Below, one piece after another: positions 21,001 to 30,868 of a stretch of 30,868 nucleotides of DNA. Each line of letters opens with the position of its first letter. The first letter of the stretch is position 1. This DNA comes from Phanerodontia chrysosporium (taxonomy: Eukaryota > Basidiomycota > Agaricomycetes > Polyporales > Phanerochaetaceae), in contig MJGA01000105.1 in assembly GCA_001910725.1 (NCBI GenBank), positions 1 to 30,868 on the forward strand. Reading direction: 5' to 3'. Below the pieces are notes generated by a model. That model saw only the letters and a program-made list of their open reading frames with translations, was not told the origin of the DNA and did not search any database. The position numbers and the translations under genes were made by a program.

Positions 21001-21400
21001 GCAAGAAGTGCCGTTTAAAGTCGGCGACAAAGTCTTGCTGAATTCAAAGGATTACTAAACCACTCAAGCATGCTGACACCGAGGTTCCTAGGACCGTTCG
21101 AAATCATCGAACAACTATCCAAAGTAACCTTCAAGGTGAAATGCCTCCACAATACAGGGCATATCACCGGTGTTCCATGCTAGTAAATTAATCCCCTATT
21201 CTACACCCTCCATTGTGCCAATGAGCCGCACCACCAGAGCCAGAAGTTCATGACGGAGAGCTCGAGTAGAGTCGAGAAAATTCTCAACCACAAGACTACT
21301 GGGCGTGTCAGAAACGAAACTGTACATGGTTCGATGAAGGGTTATGGGCCAGAAGAAGACAAATAAACAGAGAGTAATCTGGAAGGTGCTAAGAGAAGAT
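18033..21400 (+). pseudogene. Pol remnants of element II with C-terminal chromodomain
   Basis: After a protease-RT spacer (acidic region about 18300-18530), reverse transcriptase is visible at about 18650-19420: [19 protein letters not shown], then KVIVYLDDVLIFGNDREEH with the YLDD catalytic motif, and KLAYLGMIISKNHVEMDPAK. RNase H follows at about 19480-19900 (LSTDASNFTIGSVLSQ, then NERNYEIYDKEMLA-like sequence). Integrase remnants are at about 20210-21180 (HHNHSSAGHPGRWKTYELVS, and PFKVGDKVLLNS near 21015). A decayed chromodomain lies at about 21240-21400, recognised as VEKILNHKTTGRV, then GYGPEEDK. Several stops and frameshifts; no functional product. Confidence 0.82.
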
Positions 21401-21504
21401 CAGGAATTTTGGCGCGTTGGAAGAAGAAGCACCATGGAAACAGAGGTTTAGAACTCGATGAAGAGGAAACCCTTCAGATGTTCTAGATGGTGGAAAAACA
21501 CCAT

Positions 21505-21845
21505 CCAAGAGCACCACCGAGGCAGCAGGCTGGACCTGTATGCAGCAGAAGATGCAACAATTCCAGCAGGAGACTGCAAACTCATCAGCACTGGCATTCA
21601 TATCTGAGTTCCAACTAAACTATGGACAAATTGCACCACGATCAGGACTGCACTCAAAGGCATTCATGTCAGTGCAGGTGTTATTGACCAGGACTACACG
21701 GGTATCGTCAAAATACTACTCCTTAACACAAGCGACAGTGACTTCACAGTCACGACTGGAGATAGAGCGGCTCAATTGATCCTGGAGAAAATTGCTGATA
21801 CTGACATAGAAATCGTCAAAAGGTACAGTCAACTGATCGTGGCTC
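21505..21845 (+). pseudogene. dUTPase domain of element II, frameshifted
   Basis: dUTPase hydrolyses dUTP to dUMP and pyrophosphate, keeping uracil out of DNA. Four of the five family motifs are visible in order. Motif 1: RLDLYAAEDATIPAG from about 21519. Motif 2: YGQIAPRSGL from about 21621. Motif 3: GVIDQDYTGIVKILLLN from about 21679. Motif 4: FTVTTGDRAAQLI at about 21740-21779. The glycine-rich motif 5 is not clear. At least one in-frame stop (TGA near 21605) and two frame changes break it. It sits after the chromodomain and before the polypurine tract, so it was a C-terminal pol domain or a separate 3' frame of the element. Confidence 0.85.
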
Positions 21846-21900
21846 AGGCAGATTTGGATCCACTGGAAAATAAAAAGTCTTCTCTCGGGAGTTCGAATCT

Positions 21901-21910
21901 AAAGAGGGGG
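21901..21910 (+). other. Polypurine tract of element II
   Basis: AAAGAGGGGG followed by TAC and an LTR start TGTCACAATTTT. It is in the expected place directly 5' of the 3' LTR. Confidence 0.78.
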
Positions 21911-21913
21911 TAC

Positions 21914-22423
21914 TGTCACAATTTTTTAATTCCCTATGGTTTCATTCTCGTAAGTGCCCTATAGGCGCTAGGGTTAGGGTTATGAACTAGGGTTAGGACA
22001 GGCACGTGTCTGAACATGGTCACGTGTTGGTCACGTGCTGGGAATTGACTCAGAGTCATGTGAGGATCTTATCTTTATCTTATCAATGATGTAGATGCTC
22101 TGATACAAGGGTATAGTAGGTAGCCAGATCTAGGGTCTGGATAGTGTATTCTAGAATAGTGTAAAGGTTCCGGACACATACGGTACTCGACTTTAGACTT
22201 TGCCAAGTTTGGAGTGTCTTGGCAAGTATTGCACCATCATCACGCCATCGACAGTATCAAGAGTCTCGGATAGTACCAGGGTCCTCCCCTTCATGTATAT
22301 ATACCAGGCTCTGCTGGGCTTAAGTCCCCAGCATCATTTACCTCGTCTACCACCACTTTACTCTCGCAGTCAAGTCTCACCCCACCAAAGCTACTAAAGT
22401 AAGTAGCAGGGTTTACTTTGACA
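21914..22423 (+). repeat. 3' LTR of element II
   Basis: Starts TGTCACAATT and probably ends CTTTGACA, giving TGTCA/TGACA inverted ends and a length of about 510 bp. U3 holds TTAGGG-like units (about 21969-21998) and three CACGTG palindromes (22003, 22021, 22032). A TATATATA box near 22293 marks the promoter. The 3' boundary is inferred from the end motif only, as no second copy is present for comparison. Confidence 0.7.
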
Positions 22424-22554
22424 ATGTGACCATAATATCACGTGACCAGCCCTGAGCCTAGGGCTGTCACTCCAGCACTTTTGCATGTCACAGTTCAGAG
22501 TAATCGCTTCTGTCACCTGTTGCCCCTAACCCTAAGAGTGAAGACAAAAAAACT

Positions 22555-22676
22555 GTGACAAACACGTGACTGCGTTCTGACACGTGCATGTCCTAACCCT
22601 AGTCCATAACCCTAACCCCTAGTACCTATTGGGCACTTACAAGAATAAAACCGTAGGGAATTGGAAAACTGTGACA
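22555..22676 (-). repeat. Inverted fragment of the element II LTR
   Basis: Read on the minus strand from 22676, the sequence TGTCACAGTTTTCCAATTCC then TAAGTGCCCAATAGG, TTAGGGTTATGGACTAGGG and CACGTG matches the start of the 21914 LTR with scattered substitutions for about 120 bp. The match then stops where another TGTCACAGTTTTTTTGTC begins (minus strand from about 22561). A third similar start, TGTTACAGTTTTTTGTCTC, lies on the minus strand near 22821. This is a cluster of broken related LTRs. Confidence 0.72.
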
Positions 22677-22876
22677 GCTGCCCTGTCCAGGATTGCCCAA
22701 AGTGCGATACCCTGTCCTGATCATGCACAACCTGGGCACACCTGCCAGAAATACCCCATCTTGGCCATAAAAATGTGCTTTGCAGATTAACACTAATAGC
22801 TGAGACAAAAAACTGTAACAAGATATAACCTCATGGATTAATATATAAAATAAACATCCCAATACAATATATAATG
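22677..22876. other. Spacer with LTR debris
   Basis: AT-rich sequence between the inverted LTR fragment and the Tc1/mariner element. I see only the LTR-like start on the minus strand near 22821 and no gene. Confidence 0.4.
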
Positions 22877-22878
22877 TA

Positions 22879-22904
22879 CAGTGGCCGCCAAAAATAACGC
22901 AACA
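22879..22904 (+). repeat. Left terminal inverted repeat
   Basis: 26 bp, CAGTGGCCGCC through AACGCAACA, the exact reverse complement of 24481-24506. Weaker similarity (CTAGGTGCCG versus CTAGCGCCGG) continues inward. Confidence 0.95.
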
Positions 22905-23269
22905 AGACTAGGTGCCGACTGGCTTTTGGCATGCATCGGCCTGCATATATTCATACATAAATGTATATAGCCAATTATATTCATGAAGCTTCCATGTATA
23001 CAATAGAGTATGCCTAAATATTCTCATGATTATTGAAGGGCTCACTATGACAAAACTGTCTCACAAGATAAGTGACCAATCAAGCCCGGAAGCCATCGTG
23101 ATGTGCACACCCATTCTGCTCGGTGCGCGTCGTCATTTCTCCACCACCCTTCTCTCTACGAAAAATTTCACAAATATTCCTACACATACTTTGGCATAAC
23201 CTACACGTATGACAGTCATCACCCTACCAAACGTGCTGCATACGGGACTTTCTTGCTGCTGGACTTACA

Positions 23270-24211
23270 CAAACTGAAATCACCAACAAACTTGGTGTAC
23301 ACTGCTCACAAATCTCCTGCATCATCCCAAAGCTTCATGAAGAAACAATAACTACAATGTCAACAAGAAGCCAGGTCACCCACGTGTTTTCGATGACCGT
23401 GATCTCCGTCGTGCGAGTCGTGCAATCACAAGCGGCGAGTGCGCAGACGCTACGAGGTTTGACACACTCTATTCCCCAGTCTCAGTCCGAACTGTCCAAC
23501 GTGAACTCTCAAGCATTGGTCTGAAGGGTCGCATTCGTCGTACCAAGCCCTTCTTCGTTCTATTACATAATAAAGCGGCGAATGTGGAGAAGACACATCG
23601 CAGGATGGAGATGGAGAAGTGGAAGACGGTTATCTTTTCTGATGAGTCCAAGTACAATCTTTTTGGCTCAGATGGCAAGCAATACTGTCAGAGGAGGGTA
23701 GGAGAGGAGTTTCTACCACGGAATCTCAAAAAGGTGGTGAAATACGGGGGAGGAAGTATAATGGTATGGGGATGTATAAGCTGGAAGGGTATTGGGAGGC
23801 TGCATCGAGTGGATAGGAATATGACGGCAGCCTCATACTGCAAGATTCTCAAAGAGTCCTACCTTGGCTCTCTAGAAGACCTTGGTTACCACACAAAGCA
23901 GTCATATTCCAGCAGGACAATGACCCGAAACACTGCAAAGTGCACAAGGCGATGGTTTGAAGACAATAACGTTGAATTGCTCCCCTGGCCACCCTCTTCC
24001 CTGACATGAATATCATAGAGCATGTCTGGTGGCACCTGGAAATCCTTGTCAACCGGCGCAACCCCGTCCACGCAATCTAGATGAGTTGTGGTGTGCATTG
24101 CGGGAGGAGTGGGAAGCGCTGGATATACAATTTATTTGCAGGCTGTACAGGTCTATTCCACGTCGTTTGCAGGCCCTTAGGGATGCCAAGGGCCAGTACA
24201 CTAAGTACTAA
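23270..24211 (+). pseudogene. Tc1-type transposase, frameshifted
   Basis: Cut-and-paste transposase of the DD34E class. A helix-turn-helix remnant (EITNKLGVHCSQISCIIPKL) begins near 23276. The catalytic core shows VIFSDESKYNLFGSDGK (first Asp) in the frame 23584-24009, followed by GGGSIMVWGCISWKGIG. FQQDNDPKHCKVH (second Asp, 23916-23918) then appears in a shifted frame, and PDMNIIEHVWWHLE (Glu, 24018-24020) in another. The second Asp and Glu are 102 nt apart, as expected for DD34E. The C-terminus (RSIPRRLQALRDAKGQYTKY) ends at 24211. At least three frame breaks, so no autonomous function. Confidence 0.88.
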
Positions 24212-24480
24212 TTTTTTGGACATTTTTTCTACTTTGTGCTGTGTTCTTGAGAACTTTTGTCGAGGTTGTCATGTCTTGTCCCAATTAGGCAGGGGGGTTC
24301 AGAGGCAGCGGCGAGCTATTCCATGCATTTCAGACTCATTTCTTAAAATTGAATCATTCATTCTTTGTAGATAGATTTAAATGTGTATCTGTAGTCTATC
24401 TACAAAAAAATGAAAGTCATACGAACTATATTGAGTGTGCAGCGCAGGAAATAGCACAGCCGAAACCCCGGCGCTAGCGC

Positions 24481-24506
24481 TGTTGCGTTATTTTTGGCGG
24501 CCACTG
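24481..24506 (-). repeat. Right terminal inverted repeat
   Basis: TGTTGCGTT through GGCCACTG, perfectly complementary to the left repeat over 26 bp and followed by the TA duplication. Confidence 0.95.
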
Positions 24507-24508
24507 TA

Positions 24509-24990
24509 CTACATGGCGCATGCTCGTCAGGAACAGGACAGAGGCAAAGGGTGGAGGTGGGACTGCAGAGAGCAGGAACAAATTTGGCCCACATTAACGT
24601 GGATACATAGTGGTGTCACTGCTGACCCAGTCATGAAGTGTCCAACACAAGATTTGGGGGCAATATAGATCTGTGATGTGCTGTTGTGGATCTCTGCATG
24701 CTCTTCACCTCGGCGATGATGAAGGCGCAGCCGCATGGGCAATGGTTTGTCGGAAAGCCAGGGTGGCTGGGCGGCGGACCTCGCTTGGCGCTCTGACGGG
24801 TCGTTTTTGCGCGGCCTCCGGCGGATCGCCCTGGAAATGACCCATTTCTCCATATTTGGGAGTGATGGCGGTGATGGCGGGAGCCCACAGGAGCCTGCAC
24901 GTGAGGTCCGTATATGGCAGGAGTATGTGTAGGTTTACCGTCCGCGTTCCCACTGAGCCTGATTGTCCATGACCCTCCAGCTGCAGGTTT
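24509..24990. other. Region between transposon and PEX6-like pseudogene, nothing recognised
   Basis: Open frames on both strands here lack recognisable motifs and disagree with one another. It may contain the ancestral promoter or first exon of the PEX6-like gene, but I cannot show this. Confidence 0.35.
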
Positions 24991-27900
24991 GTGGACTCCG
25001 ATGGGCTTTCTCTTCCAGCACCTCTCGAACAACTAGACCACCCTCTAGAGCCGACTTCGATATACCTCCAGGAAGTTGTCTTGCAGGCCCTCTCCCTGCT
25101 GCATATGGACTCGCGACGCGTGACTCATCGGCTCTTCGTCTGGCTCTCGTCTCGCGTACTGTCTCAGGGAGACGTGTTCACTCTCACTCCAGGAGTTCAG
25201 TTTAGTGTCGATCGTACGGGCATAGCAAATCCGCAGGATGCTGCAGCCGAAACCACCGGTTACCTCGTGAAGTTCACAGAACCCGTTAAGCGTGGGTACC
25301 TCAAGGAAGGGATCACACTCCTGTCGGTCGTAGCACCGGACTGCAATCAATCGCTTGGAGCCGTGGACCCAGCTGAAGAAGACTCGCTCGAAATAGACGA
25401 GTCGTTCCTCGGCAATGCCCTTGTCGTTCCTGCTTCCCGGGGACGCGTTTCGCCCGAAGGTTAGGACCTTCACAGCTCCAACATTTCTGCTCACACAATC
25501 CTTAGCACGACAATACTCCCTCTTTCCTGATGTTTGTAGTCGCCTTGACGACGAATGCACTATCTACGTGTCGCCCTATGAACTGAGCAGGATCGGTGCC
25601 CTGGAAGGTGACTGGGTATGTCAACATTCGATCAGCTGCGCTCGCGACTCAACACTTGCTCAGGTGCTGGTTGGGCTACGGGGAGAGAGAGAGCAACGAT
25701 TGGTTCGTCTACAAGTCAATCTTTCCAGCAGTGCACCATCGTAAGTACACGCTCCAAAGCTCCCCCCCCCTTCTAACACATCAGGTAGCGGTTCTGTCTA
25801 CGCTACACTACCCTCGTTCACAACATCGCTCAACTCCGCTACGCCAGCTACACCTGAAATTGCCATTCATCCTACCCCTTTTGGCTCAAGCGTTGCTCCC
25901 ATACCCTGGCGAAGACAATCACGGTTGCGAGGGTTTCCTCACCAATATCGACTGATCGCTGCTACCAGGAAAGTTGTCTGCGAGCCCTACACCAATACTT
26001 CTTGCGAAGGCGACGACTCGTCAAGCAAGGTGACATCGTAACGCTTGCTCTGAATACAGACGATGTACGTCGTGTACCAATATCGAGCCAAATAGACGAA
26101 AGCGCGCAGCATCCGGAAGATGCGGACATCGCGCAGCTGCAGTGCGTACGACAATCACACATACCAATTAACATCTGACCGAGCTTGCAGTGATGTCATG
26201 GACAACCCAGATGAACTGGTTTACTTCAAGATCACAAACATAGAGCACGACATCCCCTCAGACCTCTCACTGGACGCATTCTGCGGCTCACAGCTCGGCG
26301 AGTGGGGCTGTTGGGTTGAACATACACACAACGGATCATTCAGACTGGCGTCGAACAATCTCGAATTCCAGCATCGCAGAGCCTGGCAGGCCACGGTACG
26401 AGTGTCATGCGATAGCTTCCAGCGTGTAACTGACGGAAGGCAGCACATTACGCAGAGACGGCGTCATTCAAGAAACTCCGTGCGCTTATCGCTGCAGCAT
26501 TGACACAGGCGCAGCAGACTACCGCTTGCATTGTCTGTGTTACTGAGGGTGCGCGCGGTAGTGGCAAGATGAGTACTATTCGTGCCATCGCAGCGCAGTT
26601 GGCTTGCATGTCCTAGAGGTCAGCCAAATGTTGAGTTGGTTACGCAGCTGTGTTCACACTAGTACAGGTCAACTGTTACCGTCTCATTGGCGAGAACGAT
26701 ATTCAGACAGAGGTACTATACGTGCACGTTTTGAGCGGGCTGCGTCTTGTGCACCGTGCATTCTTGTACTCGGCATGTGACGCGCTCAGCAAACGACGCA
26801 GCCCTCGGAGGCTGGTAAAGTATTTTCACAGCAATATCCACGTCACCGCTTTCCTAAACAAAACGATTCAGAACTACTATTTCGAACGTCATCATGGACT
26901 GCACGAGTCATTGCAGCAACATGAACTTGTCAGGTATCCGACGGTGGTAGTTGCCACCACGACTACCCAGATGATACTCACCAAAGCTCGTCTCTGCTTC
27001 AAGCACCAGATCCGATTTTCGTATGCCGCTTAAGTACCCTCGTGTCTAGCATAGCTGAAGTCATCGCAGGCACAGACGAAACGGAGCGGGACAGCGTGTT
27101 GAGGACGCTACTGACGACATTTCACTCGCGCCAGAGTCTCCTTGAATGCACTTGCTGTGCAAACAGCAGCGTTGGTCCCTTCGGACTCGCAGACCTTGTT
27201 TCGCGCAGCGAGCGTGTATATTTATCTCGTGCAGCGCCTGCCTCGGCGTTTGTCACTTTCACTGAGAAACAACACTCAACTCGCGCCTAGCTCGTTCGAC
27301 GCTCTCGCGTTGTATGCTGCAGTGCTAACTAAACGCCAATGACCTCGAGCTGCTTTGACAAAGCGAGGACATCCTACTCCGAAAGTATCGGCGCCCCAAA
27401 GATCCGAACGTGACGTGGACGACGTCGTGGCCTGCGCATGTGAAGGCGACATTCTGGACACAATACAGCTACCTCTTGAGCATCCAGAACTCTTTGCTGC
27501 GCATGAAGAAGCTTCTGTAAGCTTGTAGTTGCAGCCAGTCTCACGTCAAACATCCACTGAACATCTGCTTGTAGTATTTTGCTGTACGGTCCACCCGGCA
27601 CCGGCAAGACCCTGCTCGCCAAGGCCGTGGCAACCTCTTGTGCCCTCAATTTCTCAGTGTAAAGGGCCTGAGCTGCTGAACATGTACATCGGCGAAAGCG
27701 AAGCGAACGTGCGCCGAGGTTTCAGCGTGCCGTGATGCGAAACCGTGCGTTATTTTTTTCGACGAACTCGACAGCGTCGCACCGAAGCGGGGCAACCATG
27801 GTGATTCGGGAGCGTGATGGACGCATTGTCAGTCAGCTACTGGCAGAGCTCGACGGATCGCAGGCGCGGAGTCAGGAGCGGACGTGTTCGTAATTGGCGC

Positions 27901-28480
27901 AACGAATAGGCCCGACCTACTGGATCCTGCGCTGTTGCGCCCTGAAGTTGGTTGTCTGGAGGTCTCGCGAGATTCGACTAATCAAGCAATCGTAGATTCG
28001 ATCGTATGCTCTATCTGGAGTGTCACAGACACACGACGGGCAGTTAACATTCTTCAGGCGTTGACACGCAAGTTCAAGTTGCATCCGGACTTGAGACTCG
28101 AGATGTCGCCCAGTCCTGCCCGTTCAACTACACGGGCGCGGACTTCTACGCGCTTTTGTTCCGATGCGCTGCTCAAGGCGATGTCGCGCAAGGCGAGGAA
28201 CTCGACGCTAAGATGGTGCGCAATTTCGTCACTGTATACTTCAGCTCGCTGACATTCGATATACGATAGCAGACTGAATAGAGGGTCTGGTTGATGCCAT
28301 ACATCCACGGCCATTGACACCGCAATATTACCTGGCTGAGATGGCCTCTCGCGAGACATTGAAGTGCTTGTACGCAAGCAGATTTCGAAGAAGCGCTTCG
28401 CAACTGGTTCTAGTGTCAGCCAAGCCGAGATGGAGCACTATCGAAGGTACAACAGCAGTTTTCAAAGGAAACAATAATAG
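24991..28480 (+). pseudogene. PEX6: PEX6-like peroxisomal AAA ATPase, decayed but intron-bearing
   Basis: Pex6 with Pex1 extracts the Pex5 receptor from the peroxisome membrane. Colinear pieces remain. N-terminal domain: GYLVKFTEPVKRGYLKEG (~25258); YVSPYELSRIGALEGDWV (~25564); RRRRLVKQGDIVTLALNTDD (~26005); NPDELVYFKITNIEHDI (~26207). First ATPase domain: EGARGSGKMSTIRAIA (~26547) and VNCYRLIGENDIQTE (~26669). Second domain: DILDTIQLPLEHPELFA (~27450), Walker [19 protein letters not shown] (~27576), Walker [16 protein letters not shown] (~27746), and VFVIGATNRPDLLDPALLRP (~27885). C-terminus: NYTGADFYAL, then TPQYYLAEMAS (~28318) and SVSQAEMEHYRR. Many frameshifts and stops separate these, and the RPGRFD arginine-finger region is corrupted (RPEVGC). 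Intron-like gaps remain, such as GTAAGC to TAG at about 27518-27573 before Walker A, so it is a DNA-level copy, not a retrocopy. Confidence in family is high; calling it dead rests on the number of breaks. Confidence 0.85.
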
Positions 28481-28829
28481 CGATGTTTGACGTCGCGCCA
28501 GACATGTTGAGTTCGCTGTACAGTAATTTCATCCAAATGTTGTAGGTTAGTATCCAGAGCCGTCTCCACCCGTGTGTAGGTTAGCAGCAACTCACTGGCA
28601 ACGCAAGCAAGCAAAAGTCGGGTGTTTAATATCATACTCACAAGCGGTTCTCTCCGTTCAGCTTTGTGTCAAGTCACTTGAGGCATGCTGCAGGAAGGAG
28701 TATGTATCACTCCCAAGTCACCGATCTCTCACCCAGAGTCAACGATGCTTGCGTAGTTCCATTAAAGCGATCACGATAACAGTGCCCAGTGTCTGTCCGG
28801 AACGAATGTCCATACTTTAGCAGCTATAC
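28481..28829. other. Spacer between convergent pseudogenes
   Basis: No recognisable coding motif on either strand. It should correspond to the former 3' flanks of the PEX6-like (+) and helicase-like (-) genes. Confidence 0.4.
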
Positions 28830-30868
28830 GATATGTCAACCAAATATGGAAAAGTAGGTCGAAAAAACGTACCATTCCGGTTCGATTCTGTGAGGATCGT
28901 ATTCTGTAACACCATCAGCATGGATGCCAAGGATAGCATGTGAAAATACCTACTGTGTTTCTTGGTCTCCTCCATTCGTGAAACACAACCCAGCCGGAGC
29001 GCGGCTTTCTCGTGAACAGTACAGAATTCGGTTACGTGCAGTGTCTGTATCGTGTATGCATGGTCCGTCGCGTCGTCACGGGCAGGAACAGATGCACTCA
29101 CACATTACGCGGACAGACCTGTACGTGCATCAGCGACCACCTTGCGCCGTTCCGCAGTAGCGCTGACGAGGCACTCGCGCAGCGGTGCGTCCCTGGCAGC
29201 TTTCGAGGGCAGCCGAAGCGCTGCATGTACTTCTTGAGTTGTGCGCGGATGGAGACGGCGCGTGACATCGCGCGGAAAGATAGTGCGTGCGCTTGCACAC
29301 GATGCCGCACGCCGTAGCGCGTGAAGGGTTGTAGCATTCAGGAGCGTCAAGTGTCCTGTCAGTTATGAGCGTGGTGAGCGCGATAGCTGGAGAGTGAGGA
29401 CATACGCCTTCTTCGCTGTGAACTTTCGACGCTCCAGCTCTGCGATGGCACCAGCAGCGCCATCTGGATAACAAAGACGTCCTGGACTGCGTCATGGCGT
29501 ATGGTGAGCATTCTCCTCTCGCAGTTGTAATCTTCGACGCAAAAAGCTGATAACATCATCAATTGCTCATAAACCTATCGGATGGGACGAACATCCGTGC
29601 GATGTTTACTTCCACAGGCACTCACGACTTTCGCCAATGACGGTCAATCTTCCGTCTTCACCACCATTCGGCAGCCACAAGATTCTCGAGCGCACGCAGA
29701 CGGCCTCCGCAGGCGACAGTAACCACTCGAACTTCATCAGATCGTCAATGCCTAGGGACTTGAGCTGCAAAATCGAGTTGTCAGTCCGTTTTGATTTCCG
29801 GAGGTGTCGTCGGAGGCATTGACCTGAGCGCCGATTCAGGATACAACGGTAGCAGATTCCTGAAGACGTGCGCCGGCACGACCAGCACGTGAGTGGCAAG
29901 CCAGAGACGGGTACGTCGCAGAGACGACAGCGCAGAGGTTGGATTATATATACGATCTGTGACATAGTCATGAATACGTGCATGGGTCGGCACCAAGGTC
30001 GTACTTGACGAAGCCGAGTCATGACGAATTTTATACCGTCGATTGTGACACTGCCTTCATGCAATTAGTAGGATTCCGTGAATAGAGAGGAATACTTACT
30101 TCTGCAATGTTAGTGGAAACTATGACTTTTCTGTCCCCGCTCCGCTGGCTCAAATACGGCAAGTTGTTCGTCCGTCGTAAGCCCAGCGTGAAGAGCAAGG
30201 ACCTTGAGCCGTGTGCATGACGAGGCAACCTACACATGCTCAGGATGACATTTACTAAACAGAACACATCACTCACGTTGGAAGATACTCTGAAAGTTCT
30301 TCTAGGCACCGCTCTATCTCGTCACGCCCCGTCAGGAACACCAAGATGTCTCCTGGGCTTTGCTAGAGCATGACTAAATTAACACGTGGGTAAATAGGTA
30401 TTAAATTTGCACTACTGCATATGTATATTCCCACCGTCTCCGCCGCTTTTCGGACATAATCTGCCGTTGGCTCCTGGAGGTAGGCCACCTCTACAGATAC
30501 ATTCGACCCTCTAAGCTGACGATAGTCGCTTCGTCGGGAGTTTCCCGCGCAGAAGTAGTCTCTGAAGCCGGTAGCATCGAGCGTGGCGGAGGACACGATT
30601 ATCCTAAGCGAAGGGCGTTTGCGCCGAATCCTGCTACTTGTCAGTTTAACCGCATGGCGCGCAGGCAAGAACATGGTACTTCTTGAGTAGTCCTAGCAGC
30701 AGGTCGGTGTATATGCTGCGTTCGTGAGCTTCATCAATCTTGTCACGTCTGCGTCAGGATCAGAATGCGTAAGGAGCAGAGCGGAAGAGTACGCACCATG
30801 ATTACGCTGTATCGACTCAGCAATGGGTCGACGAGAGTCTCCGGAAGAGCATTCGTCTGTGAGGTAAG
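28830..30868 (-). pseudogene. DEAH-box RNA helicase resembling DHX35, decayed, 5' end beyond window
   Basis: Reads right to left. DEAH motif IDEAHERSIYTDLLLGLLKK lies at about 30690-30750, just after a GTGCGT...AAG intron. Then RRKRPSLRIIVSSATLDATG (motif III, SAT, ~30590), VSVEVAYLQEPTADYVRKAAE (~30450-30510), DRKVIVSTNIAE (motif V, ~30100-30140), VTIDGIKFV (~30040), LYPESALRSMPPTTPPEI (~29800), LQLKSLGIDDLMKFEW (~29735-29785), GEDGRLTVIGE (~29630-29665), and SRAVSIRAQLKKYMQRFG (~29210-29265). The LGIDDLMKFEW signature and PSLR...SATLDA context fit DHX35 better than Prp22 or Prp43, from memory. The pieces lie in different frames with stops, and the QRAGRAGR motif VI is unreadable, so it is not functional as written. 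Intron-like gaps persist. Convergent to the PEX6-like pseudogene. Confidence 0.72.

Larger units (their letters stand above)
17351..22423 (+). mobile_element. 5'-truncated, decayed chromovirus LTR retrotransposon (element II)
   Basis: Begins within the protease region directly at the end of element I; no gag or 5' LTR of this element is in the window. It continues through reverse transcriptase, RNase H, integrase, chromodomain, a dUTPase domain, a polypurine tract and a 3' LTR. It is AT-richer than element I and has both stops and frameshifts throughout, so it is older or long inactive. A solo LTR of another family interrupts it at 17604-18032. Confidence 0.85.
22877..24508 (+). mobile_element. 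Tc1/mariner DNA transposon, full length, inactive
   Basis: Bounded by TA dinucleotides at 22877-22878 and 24507-24508, the TA target duplication of this superfamily. Inside are perfect 26-bp terminal inverted repeats starting CAGTGGCCGCC. The total of about 1.63 kb is the usual Tc1 size. It contains one transposase gene on the plus strand, broken by frameshifts. Confidence 0.93.

Noticed and set aside
21960..22620. Telomere or subtelomere end from TTAGGG/CCCTAA units
   Set aside because: Only one to two units at a time, embedded in LTR sequence in both orientations, with long non-telomeric DNA on both sides.
24527..25032. Overlapping minus-strand frames before the PEX6-like region
   Set aside because: No motif, mutually overlapping in different frames; likely chance in unconstrained sequence.
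17350..30868. Repeat-induced point mutation as cause of decay
   Set aside because: Plausible for the AT-richer repeats, but without an intact copy to compare I cannot show C-to-T bias; many lesions are indels instead.
1..30868. tRNA, rRNA or other structured RNA genes
   Set aside because: I looked for cloverleaf-like and conserved rRNA stretches and saw none I could support by eye.

Overview
The window looks like nuclear DNA of a filamentous basidiomycete, most likely an Agaricomycete. The evidence is dense ~50-bp GT-AG introns, GC-rich codon use, a fungal Zn2Cys6 regulator, an F-box gene of the type expanded in mushrooms, and chromodomain Ty3/gypsy retroelements. I cannot name the species from sequence alone.

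The left third (1-9.7 kb) is ordinary gene space. It holds the 3' end of a GPI-anchor ethanolamine-phosphate transferase gene (GPI13/PIG-O), a complete many-exon Zn2Cys6 transcription factor whose 18 proposed exons sum to an exact multiple of three (1262 codons), and a convergent minus-strand F-box-like gene whose 5' end I could not resolve.

From 9707 to 17350 lies a full-length chromovirus-type LTR retrotransposon, element I: 5' LTR, a novel upstream ORF, gag, a -1 frameshift signal, pol with C-terminal chromodomain, polypurine tract and 3' LTR. Its gag frame is intact but pol is broken by many single-base losses. It shows several unusual expression features. The primer-binding site is a perfect 10-nt complement of the predicted mRNA 5' end, as in Tf1-type self-priming. 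The LTR carries an intron-like segment bounded by 18-bp direct repeats. The leader has no ATG in any frame for about 1.37 kb up to the gag start, yet contains a 229-codon open frame with no internal methionine. A GGGTTTT slippery site lies exactly in the ten-base window where gag and pol can join.

From 17351 to about 22.4 kb is an older, 5'-truncated second chromovirus, element II. It is interrupted by a solo LTR with a perfect 5-bp target duplication. After its chromodomain it carries a decayed dUTPase domain, then a polypurine tract and an LTR rich in CACGTG and TTAGGG motifs. An inverted fragment of the same LTR follows. A Tc1/mariner element (22877-24508) with perfect 26-bp terminal inverted repeats and a broken transposase is next.

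The right end (24.9-30.9 kb) holds two convergent, intron-bearing decayed genes: a PEX6-like peroxisomal AAA ATPase (+) and a DEAH-box helicase resembling DHX35 (-). Everything right of element I is decayed, whereas everything left of it is intact apart from the unresolved F-box start. Element I has no matching target-site duplication, so it may mark a rearrangement or assembly breakpoint between active gene space and a repeat and pseudogene zone.
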